Positions 13,888-14,048 of a DNA stretch of 14,048 nucleotides are shown in pieces. This stretch comes from SZAS-103 sp038216155 (GTDB lineage: Bacteria; Pseudomonadota; Gammaproteobacteria; Xanthomonadales; Xanthomonadaceae). The stretch lies in the NCBI GenBank assembly GCA_038216155.1, contig JBBQQH010000071.1, positions 1 to 14,048 of the forward strand, in the 5' to 3' direction. The notes beneath the pieces were generated by a model that was not told the DNA's origin, made no database searches, and worked only from the letters and a program-made list of their open reading frames with translations. Each line of letters begins with the position of its first letter. Position 1 is the first letter of the stretch. Both the position numbers and the translations under genes were made by a program.

Positions 13888-14048
13888 GGAAGGTCTGAAC
13901 AAGTCGCCCGAAGTGTGCTGAAATTGTATCGGGTGAACAAGGGCGACTTTTGCATGGACCAGATGAGCTTCGGCGATGCGGAATACGCGGTCAAGAAAAA
14001 GACCACGCGGCGCGAGGTGTTCCTCGCCGAGATGGACAAGATCGTCCC
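13888..14048 (+). mobile_element. Left end of an IS5-family insertion sequence (partial)
   Basis: It begins GGAAGGTCTGAACAAGTC at 13888, very close to the IS5 terminal repeat, and is immediately preceded by TTAG (13884-13887), which fits the YTAR target of this group. A transposase start follows 66 bp in. The right end is beyond the window. Confidence 0.88.
13954..14048 (+). CDS. IS5-family transposase, N-terminal fragment
   Basis: Open from ATG to the window edge, about 31 codons: MDQMSFGDAEYAVKKKTTRR followed by EVFLAEMDKIVP. This is the conserved N-terminus of IS5-group DDE transposases (MxQMSFxDAEYxxKxKxTRxExFLxEMDxxVP). The catalytic region lies outside the window, so intactness is unknown. 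Confidence 0.93.
   Translation, partial: MDQMSFGDAEYAVKKKTTRREVFLAEMDKIV

Overview
The window is GC-rich and densely coded. Short intergenic gaps carry REP-like inverted repeats of the GTCATTCCCGCG type. These repeats, the short SRP RNA, the Kdo kinase/GT9/DUF6165 envelope genes and the IS481 and IS5 ends all suggest a gammaproteobacterium of the Xanthomonadales/Lysobacterales, perhaps Rhodanobacteraceae. That placement rests on gene style only; no 16S or other phylogenetic marker is present.

Layout. (1) 1-160: 3' end of an IS481-family transposase. (2) 270-1400, minus: exported alpha/beta hydrolase with a visible Ser-Asp-His triad. (3) 1644-1759, plus: bacterial SRP (4.5S) RNA gene with an intrinsic terminator, followed by two further truncated copies of its 3' part on a 176-bp tandem period, ending about 10 bp from the next gene. 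(4) 2194-5352, minus: 1052-aa exported Asp-box/BNR beta-propeller protein. (5) 5571-9714, minus: molybdenum cofactor genes moaE, moaD, moaC and moaA, with a metallo-beta-lactamase-fold hydrolase and a Kdo kinase-like protein (KdkA) upstream of moaA in the same transcription direction. kdkA, MBL and moaA are joined by two ATGA overlaps; moaC, moaD and moaE overlap or almost touch. A gap of about 410 bp containing a REP doublet and a hairpin cluster splits the two blocks. (6) 9753-10826, plus: family 9 glycosyltransferase (heptosyltransferase-like), divergent from kdkA and overlapping a DUF6165-type gene (10799-11209, minus) at its 3' end. (7) 11277-11407: MITE-like element with IS5-type ends and a REP doublet inside. 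(8) 11408-12694, minus: membrane acyltransferase-3 (OafA-like). (9) 12832-12921, plus: tRNA-Ser(CGA) with a good promoter and an unusual terminator palindrome that reaches back into the tRNA. (10) 12975-14048: a less GC-rich accessory segment with imperfect copies of the tRNA terminus, a HEPN-like protein with an R-x4-H motif, and the left end of an IS5-family element inserted at that gene's stop codon.

How the genes fit together. MoaA and MoaC make cPMP from GTP, and MoaD/MoaE convert it to molybdopterin. KdkA, the GT9 enzyme, DUF6165 and OafA point to lipopolysaccharide core or O-antigen assembly and modification. The MBL hydrolase sits between the two themes, translationally coupled to both. 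No molybdoenzyme, phage defence operon or CRISPR array is visible. The most unusual structures are the SRP RNA 3'-end tandem repeat, the tRNA-Ser terminus copies, and the IS5-type ends that abut stop codons at two separate places.
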